Shown in pieces: positions 1-7,579 of a stretch of 52,070 nucleotides of DNA; position 1 is the first letter of the stretch, and the number at the start of each line of letters is the position of its first letter. The translations under genes were made by a program, and so were the position numbers. The notes under the pieces are model-generated. The model had not been told where the DNA came from, searched no databases, and was given only the letters and a program-made list of their open reading frames with translations. Location of the stretch: the NCBI GenBank assembly GCA_902761955.1, contig CACWMM010000023.1:1-52070 (forward strand), read 5' to 3'. The DNA comes from Parafannyhessea sp902761955 (lineage in GTDB: Bacteria > Actinomycetota > Coriobacteriia > Coriobacteriales > Atopobiaceae).

Positions 1-273
1 CACTCGGACGTCGACGCGATTCTGGACGAGCAGATAGACCTCCTGCGCGAGGAGATCGAGAAGAGCGTGAGCAGGTACCACAAGGCGCTCGCGCTTGGCC
101 GCGCGAAGGACCGGGACGCGCTGGAGCGACTGTTCAGACACATCGCCGCATTCGAGCTGACGTTTGCGGGGGACGACGGGCCGGACTCCGCGCTAGACCT
201 CCCCGAGATGGAGCTGCTGGTGGAGCTGATGTACGGACCCGGCAGCTACGAGGGCATACGCGGACTTCTGTAA
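1..273 (+). CDS. 3' end of an unrecognised gene (5' truncated by window edge)
   Basis: The frame that ends in TAA at 271-273 is open back to base 1, so this is the C-terminal 90 residues of a longer protein. A GTG at 67 could be read as a start but lies inside a continuous acidic helix (DEQIDLLREEIEKS), which argues that the real start is outside the window. The visible part is rich in Glu, Leu and Arg and looks like amphipathic helices, possibly a coiled coil. No catalytic motif, signal or membrane segment is seen. The next gene, a lipoprotein, starts 42 bases downstream on the same strand, so the two may share a transcript. I do not recognise the family. Confidence 0.6.
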   Translation, partial: HSDVDAILDEQIDLLREEIEKSVSRYHKALALGRAKDRDALERLFRHIAAFELTFAGDDGPDSALDLPEMELLVELMYGPGSYEGIRGLL

Positions 274-315
274 CAGGTCCGTTTCAACGCAGGAAGACGA
301 GCGAAAGGAAAACGA

Positions 316-1161
316 ATGCATGGGACGAAACTGACGGCGGCAGTTGCGACCGGGGCCGTCCTCGTGGCGCTGTGCGCCTGCGGCAATGCGCCGGCCGGAA
401 GCCAGGGCAAGGCCACGGCGAGCGCGCCGGCACAGCAGACGAAGACCGTGCAGATAAAGAAGTCGCCGGACAAGTACACCCACTACGTTAAGAACTACGT
501 GGGCATGAACGCCGCCAACGTTGGCTACATGGCGATGGACGGCAGGAGGCACGATGAGTACGGAAACGGCGTCCATCCCGTAATCGTCTTCGTGACCCCG
601 GACGGAACCCACATAGACTCCAGCGACTCTGAGTCCAAGCTGCTGAGAAAGTATAGGGTGTCGAACCAAAACGTCGCGCCAAACACCAAGATCAAGTCCA
701 CCTTCGACAAAGACGAAGACGGCACGGAGTATGACAACCTGACCACATGGAACAGCTTCGACGAGATCGTGCTTGCCGTGGACGAGGTTGGCAAGAGCGG
801 TAATTCGACCGACATGACCAAGATCAAGGCGTCGCCCAACAACACCACGGCATACATCCGCGACTACGTAGGTCGAAACCTCGCCGATTGCGGATACGTG
901 TCGCTGACCGGAAAGTTTGTCGACGGCTACGTGGGCGGAAGCTACGTTCAGCTAGACGTCAACGCGAGCGATGGCTCTTACGTGGACGTGTCCGACAGCA
1001 AATCCCTCAGCCAGTACAGGGTGACCGCCCAGAGCGTGGAGCCAAACACCGAGCTCACGTTCGAGCACGAGAAGGACGAAGACGGCACGGAGTACTCGAA
1101 CCTGGCGATCAACCAGTCGATCAGCTCCATCACGCTTTCCGTCGAGAAGATCTCTAAGTAG
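316..1161 (+). CDS. Lipoprotein with two tandem copies of a ~100-residue domain
   Basis: A 281-residue exported protein. The N-terminus has a short basic start, a hydrophobic stretch and a lipobox-like ALCAC ending around residue 21, so it is probably lipidated and held on the outer face of the membrane. Residues about 54-160 and 175-280 are two copies of one module: both begin with a YVG-x-N segment (YVGMN, YVGRN), contain a G-Y-hydrophobic strand, then YRV, PNT and the shared KDEDGTEY block, and end in a beta-strand-like stretch. The repeat was seen by eye and suggests an internal duplication. An AAAGGA sequence 7 bases upstream supports the start at 316. The function is unknown; a cell-surface or ligand-binding role is inference only. 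A strong hairpin follows the stop codon. Confidence 0.8.
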   Translation: MHGTKLTAAVATGAVLVALCACGNAPAGSQGKATASAPAQQTKTVQIKKSPDKYTHYVKNYVGMNAANVGYMAMDGRRHDEYGNGVHPVIVFVTPDGTHIDSSDSESKLLRKYRVSNQNVAPNTKIKSTFDKDEDGTEYDNLTTWNSFDEIVLAVDEVGKSGNSTDMTKIKASPNNTTAYIRDYVGRNLADCGYVSLTGKFVDGYVGGSYVQLDVNASDGSYVDVSDSKSLSQYRVTAQSVEPNTELTFEHEKDEDGTEYSNLAINQSISSITLSVEKISK

Positions 1162-1184
1162 CGACTGACGCAACCCCGCTATCC

Positions 1185-1225
1185 GCGTGCGGAGCCGGCT
1201 TGCACCATAGACCGGCTCCGCACGC
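1185..1225 (+). terminator. Hairpin terminator after the lipoprotein gene
   Basis: Perfect 14-bp arms GCGTGCGGAGCCGG (1185-1198) and CCGGCTCCGCACGC (1212-1225) with a 13-base loop, 23 bases past the stop at 1161. There is no clear T-run afterwards, as with most hairpins in this window. Confidence 0.65.
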
Positions 1226-1318
1226 ACTAACTGAAAAGTCCTTGACCCCCCCCCGACCTCTCAACTAGGGTGAGAAAACATGGCGACGGGTCGCCCACAC
1301 CGCTTGGAAGGAAATGAA

Positions 1319-1974
1319 ATGGAACAGGACACCAAGATTCGCTCTACCATCGAGACGGCACGGAAGAACAGGGTTCCCCTTATCGTGATAATCCTCGTGC
1401 TGATAGTGGTGGGAGGATACGCAGGCTACCGCATCGGGTCGGCCATGAGCCCCAAGGTGAGCGGTGTCGAAGCCAGAAACGAGCGAGTCACCACTGTCGA
1501 TGCGGTCTTCGAGCAGGTCCAGGCCCAAGGCACGCTTGTGTGCGCCAGCCAGAGCTATGATCTCTACTCAAAGGTCGAGTTCCCTTCACCAAGAACAAGT
1601 ACTGGATGCGCTACGTGGGCACCATACAGGCAGGCGTCAATCTGAAGACCGCCAAGTTCACTTCTCAGAACAAGGACAAGAAGAGCGGCTTGCCAAAGAG
1701 CGTCGTCGTGGAGCTGGACGCACCCAAGATTATCTCGAACACGCCCGACATGGACAAGACCGAAATCGTGGACCAGGAGAACAACATCCTCAACCCCATC
1801 GATCCAGACAGCGTTGTCGACCTGCAGAAGCACTGCATCGAGCAAAGCAACAAAGACGCGCTTAATGGCGGGCTCATCGACCAGGCGAAGACGTTCGCCA
1901 AGCAGAACCTTCAGACGATGCTGAGGGGCGCGATGGGCTCCGACGTCAAGGTCACCATCAACTGGAGGTCGTAG
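1319..1974 (+). pseudogene. DUF4230-type membrane-anchored protein, single frameshift
   Basis: Two adjacent frames together make one protein. The first (ATG at 1319, after AAGGAAATGAA) has a cytoplasmic head, one membrane segment at about residues 19-37 (PLIVIILVLIVVGGYAGY) and an extracellular strand that ends in YDLYSKVEF. The second picks up at about 1583 with FTKNKYWMRYVG and runs to 1974. The match is restored if one base is added in the run TTCCCTTCACC near 1578-1588 (KVEF-P-FTKNKYW). The strand pattern and single N-terminal anchor resemble DUF4230 proteins, whose function is not known. Either this copy is broken or the base is a sequencing error. The gene follows the lipoprotein and may belong to the same surface-protein cluster. 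Family call is moderate; the frameshift is clear. Confidence 0.6.
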
Positions 1975-2007
1975 TGGCAAAAGATAGAGACAGAAACTAG
2001 CGAACAA

Positions 2008-2050
2008 GATCGCCAGCCTCGGGGTTGCCCGGGACTGGCGATCACCTTTT
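2008..2050. terminator. Convergent terminator hairpin between DUF4230-type gene and pepC
   Basis: Arms GATCGCCAG (2008-2016) and CTGGCGATC (2035-2043) enclose a GC-rich loop that can fold further, followed by ACCTTTT. It sits between a + strand gene and the stop of pepC on the - strand, so it can serve both. Confidence 0.65.
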
Positions 2051-2093
2051 AGCGCATGGATTGCACGCGCTGGCTGCGGCGTGACCGATACGC

Positions 2094-3443
2094 CTACGCG
2101 AGCGAGCCCATCGGGTCCCACGGGGCGAGCACCGTGGGCTCCTCCGTCTCGTAGGTATGACGCTCCTCCTCCGTCAGGTACTTCTTGTCGACGACCACCT
2201 GGTAGACGTACTCGTCAAACCACGCGTCGGACAGCGTGTCGAAACCGTCGCGACCATGGTCCTTGCCCCAGGAGTTCTCCACCTTCCAGAGCGTGGGCCC
2301 GCCCTTCTCGTCCAGACGGACGCCCTCCAGCACCATGGCGTGGGTCATGAGGCTCTCGCCGTAGTCCAGGCGCTCGGCCTTGTCCATGCAACCCTCCACG
2401 GGAAATCCGAAGAGCGCGTCCACGTCGAGTGCCGCCGTGTCCATGATGCCCTCATCTTGCAGATAGCTTTGCGCGACGTCGCAGCCAAACCACACGGGCA
2501 GGTCGTCCTTGAGCTGCGCGATGGCGACGCGCTTGAGCTCCGCGGGCGGCAGGTTGAGGTAACGCACGCCGTGGTCCTCCCACACGTTGCCCAGGCGGCT
2601 GACCGTGTACGTGTGTCCAAAGGGCTTGTCCGCCGTGGGCGCGCTGATGAGCGAGACGTACGCGTCGACGTCCATGTCAACGGCGGTCTTGAAGAACTCC
2701 TGCGGCGTGAAGGTGCCGGAAAGCGCGAGCTTCTGGTCCTTGTCGCGAAGGCGCACGGAGAAGGACGCGGGCGGCTCGCCCAGGCACACTGCCAGAAGGT
2801 GATAGACCTCGTCCATCATCTGCTTCTTCATGGCAAGCAGGTCGTCCGTGCCCACGCCGGCCTCGTGGCTCTGGCGCAGGCGCTTCGCGGCGCCGCGCAG
2901 GTAGCGCGTGAGGTAGCGGTCGAGCTCACGGGTGTTCCTGGAGCAGGCGGTCTCGGGCATGGCCTCCTTCGGCACCACGCCGTACTTCTTCACGAGGCTG
3001 CGGAACATGTCCCACTGGCCACCGTCGCCGATGGGGTCCGCGAGCAGGAAGGACACAAGGCGGCCGTCGAGCGGCTCGTCCAGGGTGTCGAGGATGTTCT
3101 GCAGGAACCAGTTGCCCTTCTCGAGCTTGTCCCAGAACAGCGGGTAGGCCTGAGAGAGCTCGAAGGTCTTGAGGTTGTACTTCTTGATCACGCGGTAGCG
3201 CATGGTGTTCAGGCTCGCGAACATCCAGCAGCGGCCGGAGCGCTCCTGGTTGCACCGGTCGCCCTGCGTGACCTCGAGGTCGAAGCCCAGCGCGTTGGCG
3301 GCGACGCCCTCGGGGCGGCGCGCGGCAGCGCGGATGCCGCTCGAGGTGACGGCGTTCTTCGCGACGGCGTTCACGCGCTCCGCGCCAAAGCGCTCGCGCG
3401 AGTCGGCAAGGTCCTCGGGGGTGATGCTGCTCATCTTGTCCAT
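2094..3443 (-). CDS. pepC: Aminopeptidase C (bleomycin hydrolase family, C1B)
   Basis: A cytoplasmic cysteine aminopeptidase that trims N-terminal residues from peptides. At 449 residues it has the usual length for PepC. The papain-like catalytic set is intact: the oxyanion Gln and nucleophile in NQERSGRCWMFA (Q66, C72), His368 in MTHAMVLEG, and Asn390 in KVENSWG. There is no signal peptide, as expected. The start ATG at 3443 has GGGAGGA seven bases upstream. The gene stands alone, divergent from the SDR gene and convergent with the DUF4230-type gene. In fermenting anaerobes such an enzyme would feed peptide catabolism. Confidence 0.95.
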   Translation of the reverse strand: MDKMSSITPEDLADSRERFGAERVNAVAKNAVTSSGIRAAARRPEGVAANALGFDLEVTQGDRCNQERSGRCWMFASLNTMRYRVIKKYNLKTFELSQAYPLFWDKLEKGNWFLQNILDTLDEPLDGRLVSFLLADPIGDGGQWDMFRSLVKKYGVVPKEAMPETACSRNTRELDRYLTRYLRGAAKRLRQSHEAGVGTDDLLAMKKQMMDEVYHLLAVCLGEPPASFSVRLRDKDQKLALSGTFTPQEFFKTAVDMDVDAYVSLISAPTADKPFGHTYTVSRLGNVWEDHGVRYLNLPPAELKRVAIAQLKDDLPVWFGCDVAQSYLQDEGIMDTAALDVDALFGFPVEGCMDKAERLDYGESLMTHAMVLEGVRLDEKGGPTLWKVENSWGKDHGRDGFDTLSDAWFDEYVYQVVVDKKYLTEEERHTYETEEPTVLAPWDPMGSLA

Positions 3444-3670
3444 GTGTTCCTCCCGGATTCTTGGTCGTTCGTACTCTTATGTCATCAGGAGCATAGCACG
3501 CGGGCGGCGGGAACCGCTGGCCCGTGGCCGAGCTGGGCCCGCGTTGTGAAGCTTTTCTCGCCCGTCTTTAGTCATATGTATATTACTTTCTGCCGTGGGT
3601 ATCTTGCCATCAGCAACGGGCGGCGCGCGGCACCACACGCTGCCGGGACATTTCCGCAAGGGGAGGCAAC

Positions 3671-4471
3671 ATGGACAGACTCAAGGGCAAGGTCGCGGTG
3701 GTAACGGGCTCTACCAGCGGCATCGGGATCGGCATCGCGCGGGAGTTCGCGGCGGAGGGCGCGCACGTCGTGGTGTGCGGAAGGCGCGAGGCGCGCGGCC
3801 AGGAGGTGGTGGAGCAAATCGCGGCCGAGGGCGGCAGCGCGAGCTTCCACCGCATGGACCTGACGGACCTCTCCACGGTGGACGCGCTCTTTGCGGACAC
3901 GGCGCGCGACCACGGCCACATCGACGTCCTGATCAACAATGCCGCGGGCGTGGGACTGAAGGACGGGCGCGTGGACGAGATCTCGCTCGAGGATTGGGAC
4001 GCGATGTTCGCCTCTGGCGTGCGCGGAACGTTCTATGCGATAAAGGCAGTGCTTCCATACATGATCGAGGCAGGTGGCGGCTCGATCGTGAACATCGGCT
4101 CCATGGCTTCGATCTCTGGCGACCTGGGCTCTACCGCCTACGCGTGCAGCAAGGCCGGCGTGGACATGCTCACGTCGTCCGTCGCGCTGCAGTACGGCAA
4201 GCAGAACATACGCTGCAACTGCGTGCGCCCGGGCCTCATCGTGACCCCGCAGAATGAGGCCCACGTTCCCCAGCAGCTGAAGGACGTCTTCCTGAGCAAC
4301 ATCGAGGTCAACCGCTACGGCAACCCCGCTGACATTGCACATGCCTGCACGTACTTCGCCTCCGACGAGAGTGCCTACGTCACGGGCCAGGTCATCAACG
4401 TGGACGGCGGCCTCAACTCGCACGCCCCCACCGTGGCGCAGTTCCGCTCTGCCGGATCTAGGACCTGGTAG
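3671..4471 (+). CDS. Short-chain dehydrogenase/reductase (SDR)
   Basis: A classical NAD(P)-dependent SDR of 266 residues. The dinucleotide-binding glycine motif TGSTSGIG lies at residues 13-20, the structural NNAAG motif near residue 90, a Ser in NIGSMAS, and the catalytic YACSK pair near residues 157-161. The C-terminus has the usual TGQVINVDGG. GGGGAGG precedes the ATG by five bases. It may be a 3-oxoacyl-ACP-reductase-like, sugar or hydroxysteroid dehydrogenase; the substrate cannot be read from sequence. The MarR-type gene starts one base after its stop codon, so the two are translationally coupled and the regulator probably controls this enzyme. Confidence 0.9.
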   Translation: MDRLKGKVAVVTGSTSGIGIGIAREFAAEGAHVVVCGRREARGQEVVEQIAAEGGSASFHRMDLTDLSTVDALFADTARDHGHIDVLINNAAGVGLKDGRVDEISLEDWDAMFASGVRGTFYAIKAVLPYMIEAGGGSIVNIGSMASISGDLGSTAYACSKAGVDMLTSSVALQYGKQNIRCNCVRPGLIVTPQNEAHVPQQLKDVFLSNIEVNRYGNPADIAHACTYFASDESAYVTGQVINVDGGLNSHAPTVAQFRSAGSRTW

Positions 4472-4472
4472 C

Positions 4473-4979
4473 ATGTCAGACCATTCGCAGCCGGCCGTGG
4501 ACGCCGATGCCACGGCCGGCACAGGAACAGAGCGCGCGGGCGAGAAGAGCGCGGGCAACGCGACCCTTGCCCCCGCCTACCGCATGCGATCCGTGTTCGA
4601 GCGCAAGGTGGTGGCGCCGTACCGCGACACGTACCGCGGGGAGCTTGGGCAGGCGCAGGTGGAGCTGCTCGAGCTGCTATACCAGCACGGACCGCTGCGT
4701 CAGCGCGAGGCAGCGGAAGAGCTGCGCACCTCGAAGCAGCACGTGTCAAAGATGGTCGCCCGGCTGGAGCAGATGGGCTACGTCTGCCAGGGCGCAGACG
4801 ACGCCGATGCGCGCAGTCACGTCGTTGCCCTCAGCGACACGGGCCGCACCTACGTGGACCTGCACATTGCAGAGGGGTCAAAGCGGGCACGCGAGCTCTT
4901 CTCGCACCTAAGCGCTGCGGAGCGCGCGGAGCTTGACCAGGCCATGCTCACGGTCGCACGCCTGCTGGAGAAGGCGTAG
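4473..4979 (+). CDS. MarR-family transcriptional regulator
   Basis: 168 residues. After a loose Ala/Thr-rich N-terminal stretch of about 35 residues comes a winged helix: LGQAQVELLELLYQHG (helix 1-2), LRQREAAEELRTSKQHVSKM (helix-turn-helix, about residues 72-92), and the wing around residues 100-118 (DDADARSHVVALSDTGR). The DAR-S-H wing and following T-x-x-G are typical of MarR. The ATG at 4473 lies one base after the SDR stop codon (4469-4471), so it is read by coupling. A nearby dehydrogenase as target is inference. The N-terminal extension carries one copy of the GGCGAGAAG motif (4539-4547). Confidence 0.88.
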   Translation: MSDHSQPAVDADATAGTGTERAGEKSAGNATLAPAYRMRSVFERKVVAPYRDTYRGELGQAQVELLELLYQHGPLRQREAAEELRTSKQHVSKMVARLEQMGYVCQGADDADARSHVVALSDTGRTYVDLHIAEGSKRARELFSHLSAAERAELDQAMLTVARLLEKA

Positions 4980-5017
4980 GCCGCCACGTCGGCAATGCCC
5001 AGTGTCAGACGGAGCCA

Positions 5018-5023
5018 TATAAT
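5018..5023 (+). promoter_or_regulatory. -10-like TATAAT upstream of the CPBP gene
   Basis: A consensus TATAAT stands out in otherwise GC-rich sequence 40 bases after the MarR stop. No good -35 is seen at 16-18 bases upstream. If used, the leader to the CPBP gene would be about 130-170 bases. Confidence 0.35.
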
Positions 5024-5198
5024 GTCGGAGCAAGATTCGTCCCTTGGCGTCTCTTGTTCCGACTATTTGTATTCGCGAAAGGTTTCGTCTGAGTCATGGC
5101 AACGTCCGAATGTTTGGACAGCAAGACACTCCCCTCCCACCGTTCTGTCACGTTGAAGAGGTACGCAGTCACTTTTTCTTAAAGTTGCAGCGTTCTTC

Positions 5199-5957
5199 GT
5201 GGGGTGGGCTTTAACCACGGCGATAACCATTCCAGCCAAGAGCCCAGCAGTCTGGCGGTTTTTTGCCGAGCTGACTCCCATGCTGTCAATGGTTCTGCTC
5301 ACGGTGGTGTTCATCCTCATCGAGAAGCGAAAGGTCGCCGTTCCGATAAGGGAGCATGCCGGTAAGGGAGCCCTGGTTGGGCTCATCGTCGGAATTGCCT
5401 GGATTGGCCTGGCGGCGGGAGTTCTTCTCGCAACCCATCAGCTGACGATTGCCGGAGGAAACATGGTCCAGTTGCCGTGGCTCTGGATGCTTTCTGCCTT
5501 CGTCAACGTCGTGATGCAGGAGCTCCTTGTGCGCGGGTACATCTATCAGCTGCTGAAGACCAATTGCAACTTGCCTGTTGCAATCGTTGTCTCGACCGCA
5601 TTGTTCACGCTCATGCACGGCGGGGCGTTCGAGGCGGGATTGCTGCCGGTGGCGAACGTCGTCTCCATGTGCCTCTTCACCACCGCTCTGTACGAGGCGG
5701 AGGAAACGCTGCTGGCGCCGATCATGGCACACGCGGTATGGAATATGGTCGGCGGCGTGATTCTTGGCGGAGTGAGCCTGGCAGACGACTACCCCAGCCT
5801 CTTCAACATGACGCCGTCCGCAAATGCACTTCTTTCCGGCGGCTCCTGCAAGATCGAGGGAAGCGTTGTCATATTGCTTCTTAACGTTGTGCTGACGCTG
5901 GCCTTTGCAATCGCTGCGAGAAGAGACACGACCATGCGGCAGGCTGCGCAGGCCTAA
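5199..5957 (+). CDS. CPBP-family intramembrane metalloprotease (start uncertain)
   Basis: A polytopic membrane protein of at least 252 residues with six or more hydrophobic segments. It has the CPBP/Abi (Rce1-like) motifs in order: QELLVRG where the family usually has EExxxR, FTLMHGG (FxxxH), and HAVWN (HxxxN). These form the metal site of a glutamate-type membrane protease. The first Glu of the pair is Gln here, which is seen in some members but may lower activity. The GTG at 5199 has no Shine-Dalgarno sequence, and the frame is open back to 5157 with a hydrophobic lead-in (LFLKVAAFFVG), so the annotated start is probably too short. A TTG at 5153 in another frame would join it if one T were removed from the run at 5173-5177, so a frameshift is possible. 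The role could be self-protection, surface-protein processing or CAAX-like cleavage; unknown. Confidence 0.75.
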   Translation: MGWALTTAITIPAKSPAVWRFFAELTPMLSMVLLTVVFILIEKRKVAVPIREHAGKGALVGLIVGIAWIGLAAGVLLATHQLTIAGGNMVQLPWLWMLSAFVNVVMQELLVRGYIYQLLKTNCNLPVAIVVSTALFTLMHGGAFEAGLLPVANVVSMCLFTTALYEAEETLLAPIMAHAVWNMVGGVILGGVSLADDYPSLFNMTPSANALLSGGSCKIEGSVVILLLNVVLTLAFAIAARRDTTMRQAAQA

Positions 5958-6144
5958 ATTGGACGGACGTGCTAAAGTGCGGACTTCTGTCTGCAGGTCG
6001 CTGCATACGTTCTAGAGATCCCTCGCTCTTTGACAAACCTGCACGGATGACTTAATCAACCTCCCTCCAATCAACCCGTGGAAGCCGCTCGTTGTTGACG
6101 CTGGAAGCATCGGCAAGATTTCCTATTCCCCAGCGCCGCCCCAT

Positions 6145-6252
6145 CACTTACCGATTGCGGTCAGTCTCACTTATCGATTATGGCCTCATCCACTTACTGA
6201 TTATGGTTTTATCCACTTATCGATTGTGGTAATAGATACTTACTGATTATGG
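6145..6252 (+). repeat. Five direct repeats of exact 23-bp period (iteron-like)
   Basis: Five copies of a 16-bp core CACTTAYYGATTRYGG start at 6145, 6168, 6191, 6214 and 6237, so the period is exactly 23 bp. The cores differ only at pyrimidine/purine positions (for example CACTTATCGATTATGG, CACTTACTGATTATGG), and the last begins with T. The 7-bp spacers vary. The array is AT-rich against its surroundings and ends 20 bases before the leader ORF of the ATPase gene. A protein binding each repeat would sit on nearly the same face of the helix. It is likely an operator or iteron set; there are no unique spacers of CRISPR type. The rest of 5958-6144 shows no gene that I can support. Confidence 0.85.
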
Positions 6253-6271
6253 GAATATAGAGGTAACGACC

Positions 6272-6301
6272 ATGGAATTTGTCTTGAGAGGCCCCTTATG
6301 A
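6272..6301 (+). CDS. Possible 9-residue leader ORF (MEFVLRGPL) coupled to the ATPase
   Basis: An ATG at 6272 is preceded by GAGGT at the right distance (about 7 bases) and is followed by eight codons and a TGA at 6299-6301. That stop overlaps the ATPase start as ATGA. The Shine-Dalgarno sequence of this tiny ORF is better than that of the ATPase itself (GAGAGG, six bases ahead), so translation of the ATPase may depend on it. No homologue is known to me; it may be only a translation-coupling device. Confidence 0.4.
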   Translation: MEFVLRGPL

Positions 6302-7458
6302 TTAACCGCGACATTACCTCATGGGCACAGAAGAATGCTGGTTGGTTTCCCGTGGTATCCATCACTGGGCCAAGGCAGAGCGGGAAGTCGACTCTAGTCC
6401 GCGCAATCTTTCCCGACTATCGTTACGTCAATCTGGAGGATTCCGGTATCCGTTCCATGGCACTCGATGATCCAGTTGGATTCATACGTAACAGGCCGCC
6501 CCACCTCATTATTGATGAGGCACAGCTTGCTCCGGAGCTCTTCAACATGATACAGGTGGTCTCAGACGAGGTTGGCACTCCAGGTCAGTACATACTCTCG
6601 GGCTCGCAGAACTTCCTGCTACTCAAGCAAATCACGCAGTCACTCGCAGGCAGGGTCGGCATCCTGAAGCTGCTCCCGCTCTCGTTCAGGGAAGCACTTC
6701 TCGCAGATCCAGGGCTTGAGGTGAGCAACTTTGTACTGCGCGGCGGATATCCGCGGCTTTACGACATAGACATACCTGCTGAGGTTTATTACGAGAACTA
6801 TCTCGCCACCTACATTGAGCGAGACGCCTCGGGTTACGTTGACCCTCGCAACCTCAGCATGTTCAGGAACTTCATCACGGCGTGCGCTGCAAACTGCTCC
6901 AACCTCCTCAACCTTACGGGCCTTGCCAACGACGTTGGAATCAGCGTCCAGACCGCGCGCTCGTGGCTTTCGCTCCTCGAGTCGAGCTATGTGGTCTTTC
7001 TATTGCAGCCATATCATGCCAATCTGCGCAAGCGACTCACCAAGACGCCCAAGCTCTACTTTTACGACACTGGTCTCCTCTGTCATCTGCTGAGAATCCA
7101 AACAAGGGAGCAGCTCCTCTCCTCTACGCAAAGAGGCGCGATATATGAGGCTCTTGCAATCTCGGAGACAATCAAGCGCCATCAGAACGCCGGAAGGCAG
7201 CCGCGACTCTTCTTCTATCGCGATGACAGCAAGATCGAGGTCGACCTCGTGGACATCACGGACTCAAGCAGGCCGGAGCTAGCGGAGATAAAGTCCTCGG
7301 CAACGTTCCGTCCCTCGTTCACACGGCACCTCTCGCACGTCGGCGAGCTCCTGCACATCGGCAACGAATCGCAGTCAGTCGTTATGAACGCAGAGGAGAC
7401 GACCGTGGTGGGTGGTCGCACAATTTGGTCGATGCGAGACTGGCTTCTGCGCGATTAA
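6298..7458 (+). CDS. ATP-binding protein, AAA_14 + DUF4143 type
   Basis: 386 residues. The N-terminal P-loop ATPase has Walker A GPRQSGKST (about residues 25-33) and Walker B LIIDEAQ (about 64-70), with a sensor-like ILSGSQN near residue 100. The second half carries the winged-helix-like and nuclease-fold-like region of DUF4143 (LANDVGISVQTARSWLSLLE, then FFYRDDSKIEVDLV and AEIKSS near the end). The D...E-x-K pattern in the last part resembles a restriction-endonuclease-like core. These proteins are common, often mobile and of unproven role; toxin-antitoxin or defence links have been suggested. Base composition is visibly lower in GC than in neighbouring genes, which supports transfer. Regulation through the 23-bp repeats and leader ORF just upstream is inferred. 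Confidence 0.85.
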   Translation: MINRDITSWAQKNAGWFPVVSITGPRQSGKSTLVRAIFPDYRYVNLEDSGIRSMALDDPVGFIRNRPPHLIIDEAQLAPELFNMIQVVSDEVGTPGQYILSGSQNFLLLKQITQSLAGRVGILKLLPLSFREALLADPGLEVSNFVLRGGYPRLYDIDIPAEVYYENYLATYIERDASGYVDPRNLSMFRNFITACAANCSNLLNLTGLANDVGISVQTARSWLSLLESSYVVFLLQPYHANLRKRLTKTPKLYFYDTGLLCHLLRIQTREQLLSSTQRGAIYEALAISETIKRHQNAGRQPRLFFYRDDSKIEVDLVDITDSSRPELAEIKSSATFRPSFTRHLSHVGELLHIGNESQSVVMNAEETTVVGGRTIWSMRDWLLRD

Positions 7459-7479
7459 GACAGCGCGAAGGGAAAACTG

Positions 7480-7515
7480 AGCCCGGCAGACGGTGCCAAC
7501 GCCGTCTGCCGGGCT
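7480..7515. terminator. Strong convergent terminator between ATPase gene and aspS
   Basis: Perfect 14-bp arms AGCCCGGCAGACGG (7480-7493) and CCGTCTGCCGGGCT (7502-7515) with an 8-base loop. A GGTTTT run follows on the + strand and TCAGTTTTCC on the - strand, so it can work in both directions. Confidence 0.8.
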
Positions 7516-7579
7516 CTTCTCGCATGGTTTTAGGCCGTCGTCGCGGAATCTGCCGTGGCGACCAAACGTGGCCCGTGGG

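Noticed and set aside
6034..6243. Open frame (contains NPWKPLVVDAGSIGKIS) upstream of the ATPase
   Set aside because: No start codon or ribosome site, it runs through the repeats, and it matches no family I know; at best a gene remnant.
6145..6252. Possible CRISPR array
   Set aside because: The period is 23 bp with 7-bp gaps between cores, no room for spacers, and no cas genes.
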